DNA from: Clostridiales bacterium
Lineage (GTDB): Bacteria; Bacillota_A; Clostridia; Oscillospirales; Oscillospiraceae
Length of the DNA: 23,185 nucleotides
Assembly: GCA_014799485.1 (NCBI GenBank)
Contig: JAAVHY010000012.1
Span: forward strand, 42,982 to 66,166
Direction of reading: 5' to 3'
The position numbers and the translations under genes are program-made. Every line of letters starts with the position of its first letter. Position 1 is the first letter of the stretch. This document shows, piece by piece, positions 22,838 through 23,185 of the stretch. The notes under the pieces are model-generated. The model ran no database searches, had not been told where the DNA came from, and saw only the letters and a program-made list of their open reading frames with translations.

Positions 22838-23185
22838 ATGACGGGCAAAAAGGAAACTCAGCACACCGTCATCAAATTCCGCCTCCATCCCACCGAGGAA
22901 CAGGCTGAGCTGATCGAAAAAACCTTCGGCTGCTGCCGCTGGCTGTGGAACCAGATGCTCTCCGATGTACAGGAGTTTTACGCCGCCACGGACGAACACT
23001 ACATCCCCACACCGGCCCGCTACAAAAAGGAAGCCCCCTTCCTCAAAGAGGTGGACAGCCAACCCCTATGCACCGTCCACCAGAACCTGCGCAAAGCTTT
23101 CCTGGATTTCTTCCGCGCGCCGTCCAGGTTTGGATGCCCGCAGTTCAAGACCAAAAAGGCCAGAAAGGATTCCTTCACCGTCTAC
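22838..23185 (+). CDS. tnpB: TnpB / OrfB transposon-encoded RNA-guided nuclease, N-terminal part
   Basis: The frame is open for 116 codons to the window edge. It starts after GGAGGGAGG at 22818-22826 and codes HTVIKFRLHPTEEQAELIEK, TFGCCRWLWNQML, then FKTKKARKDSFTVY. This is the typical OrfB start: a short beta strand, a PT-x-EQ helix and a (C)R-x-xWN segment, later K-x-K-x-x-x-SFTVY. TnpB proteins cut DNA guided by an RNA encoded at the 3' end of the element; that region and the RuvC-like residues are outside the window. No TnpA of the Y1 type is seen nearby, so it may be a tnpB-only (IS1341-like) unit. Confidence 0.88.
   Translation, partial: MTGKKETQHTVIKFRLHPTEEQAELIEKTFGCCRWLWNQMLSDVQEFYAATDEHYIPTPARYKKEAPFLKEVDSQPLCTVHQNLRKAFLDFFRAPSRFGCPQFKTKKARKDSFTVY

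Noticed and set aside
21878..23185. An intact IS607 element (serine transposase plus TnpB)
   Set aside because: The recombinase is divergent from tnpB and has its DNA-binding domain at the C-terminus; IS607 TnpA has it at the N-terminus and shares the tnpB strand.
1..23185. tRNA, rRNA or known riboswitch genes
   Set aside because: No cloverleaf, rRNA block or recognised riboswitch core was found by eye; a covariance search (tRNAscan-SE, Infernal) would be decisive.

Overview
The window looks like chromosome from a Gram-positive, fairly GC-rich Clostridia genome, probably an Oscillospiraceae-type gut bacterium. This is inferred from gene types, strong AGGAGG ribosome sites and codon use; no rRNA or marker gene confirms it. 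Conserved chromosomal blocks lie at the two ends, and the middle (about 2.7 to 19.2 kb) is a mosaic of acquired genes and gene debris.

Left block (1-2704, +): the tail of a sugar ABC transporter binding protein, a terminator, then a sucrose operon of GH32 sucrose-6-phosphate hydrolase and PfkB fructokinase. Next comes a debris strip (2725-4044, mostly -): a DNA topoisomerase III scrap, an intact SWIM zinc-finger gene and the C-terminal scrap of a DUF1016/YhcG-type protein.

Central island (4202-13421, all +) is the most interesting part. It holds two paralogous cassettes for ACP-dependent acyl transfer to the cell surface, each decayed in the opposite half. Cassette A has a broken MBOAT and a broken SGNH protein, followed by an intact FkbH-like glyceryl transferase/phosphatase and an intact acyl carrier protein. 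A MaoC-like hydratase and an SDR reductase come next. Cassette B has a broken FkbH and a truncated ACP, followed by an intact MBOAT and an intact SGNH protein. Together the survivors make one full set: FkbH loads ACP, MBOAT moves the acyl group across the membrane, SGNH completes the transfer. The layout resembles the Dlt system (DltA-DltC-DltB-DltD), with the adenylating enzyme replaced by FkbH, so the attached group may be glyceryl or a derivative rather than D-alanine. This function is inferred.

Right mobile remnant (13422-19235): hairpins and fragments, then a two-component system (the response regulator carries a frameshift), a MacB/FtsX-type permease, its ATPase and a small lipoprotein. 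A shared promoter box precedes both the regulator and the permease. A structured 70-bp repeat pair and the last residues of a tyrosine integrase end this part, suggesting a decayed integrative element beside cca.

Right block (19248-23185): CCA tRNA nucleotidyltransferase, an RlaP-type nucleotidyltransferase and a possible 46-aa ORF form an operon on the - strand. Beyond it are a serine recombinase (-), two palindromic repeats and the 5' part of a TnpB gene (+) that runs off the window.
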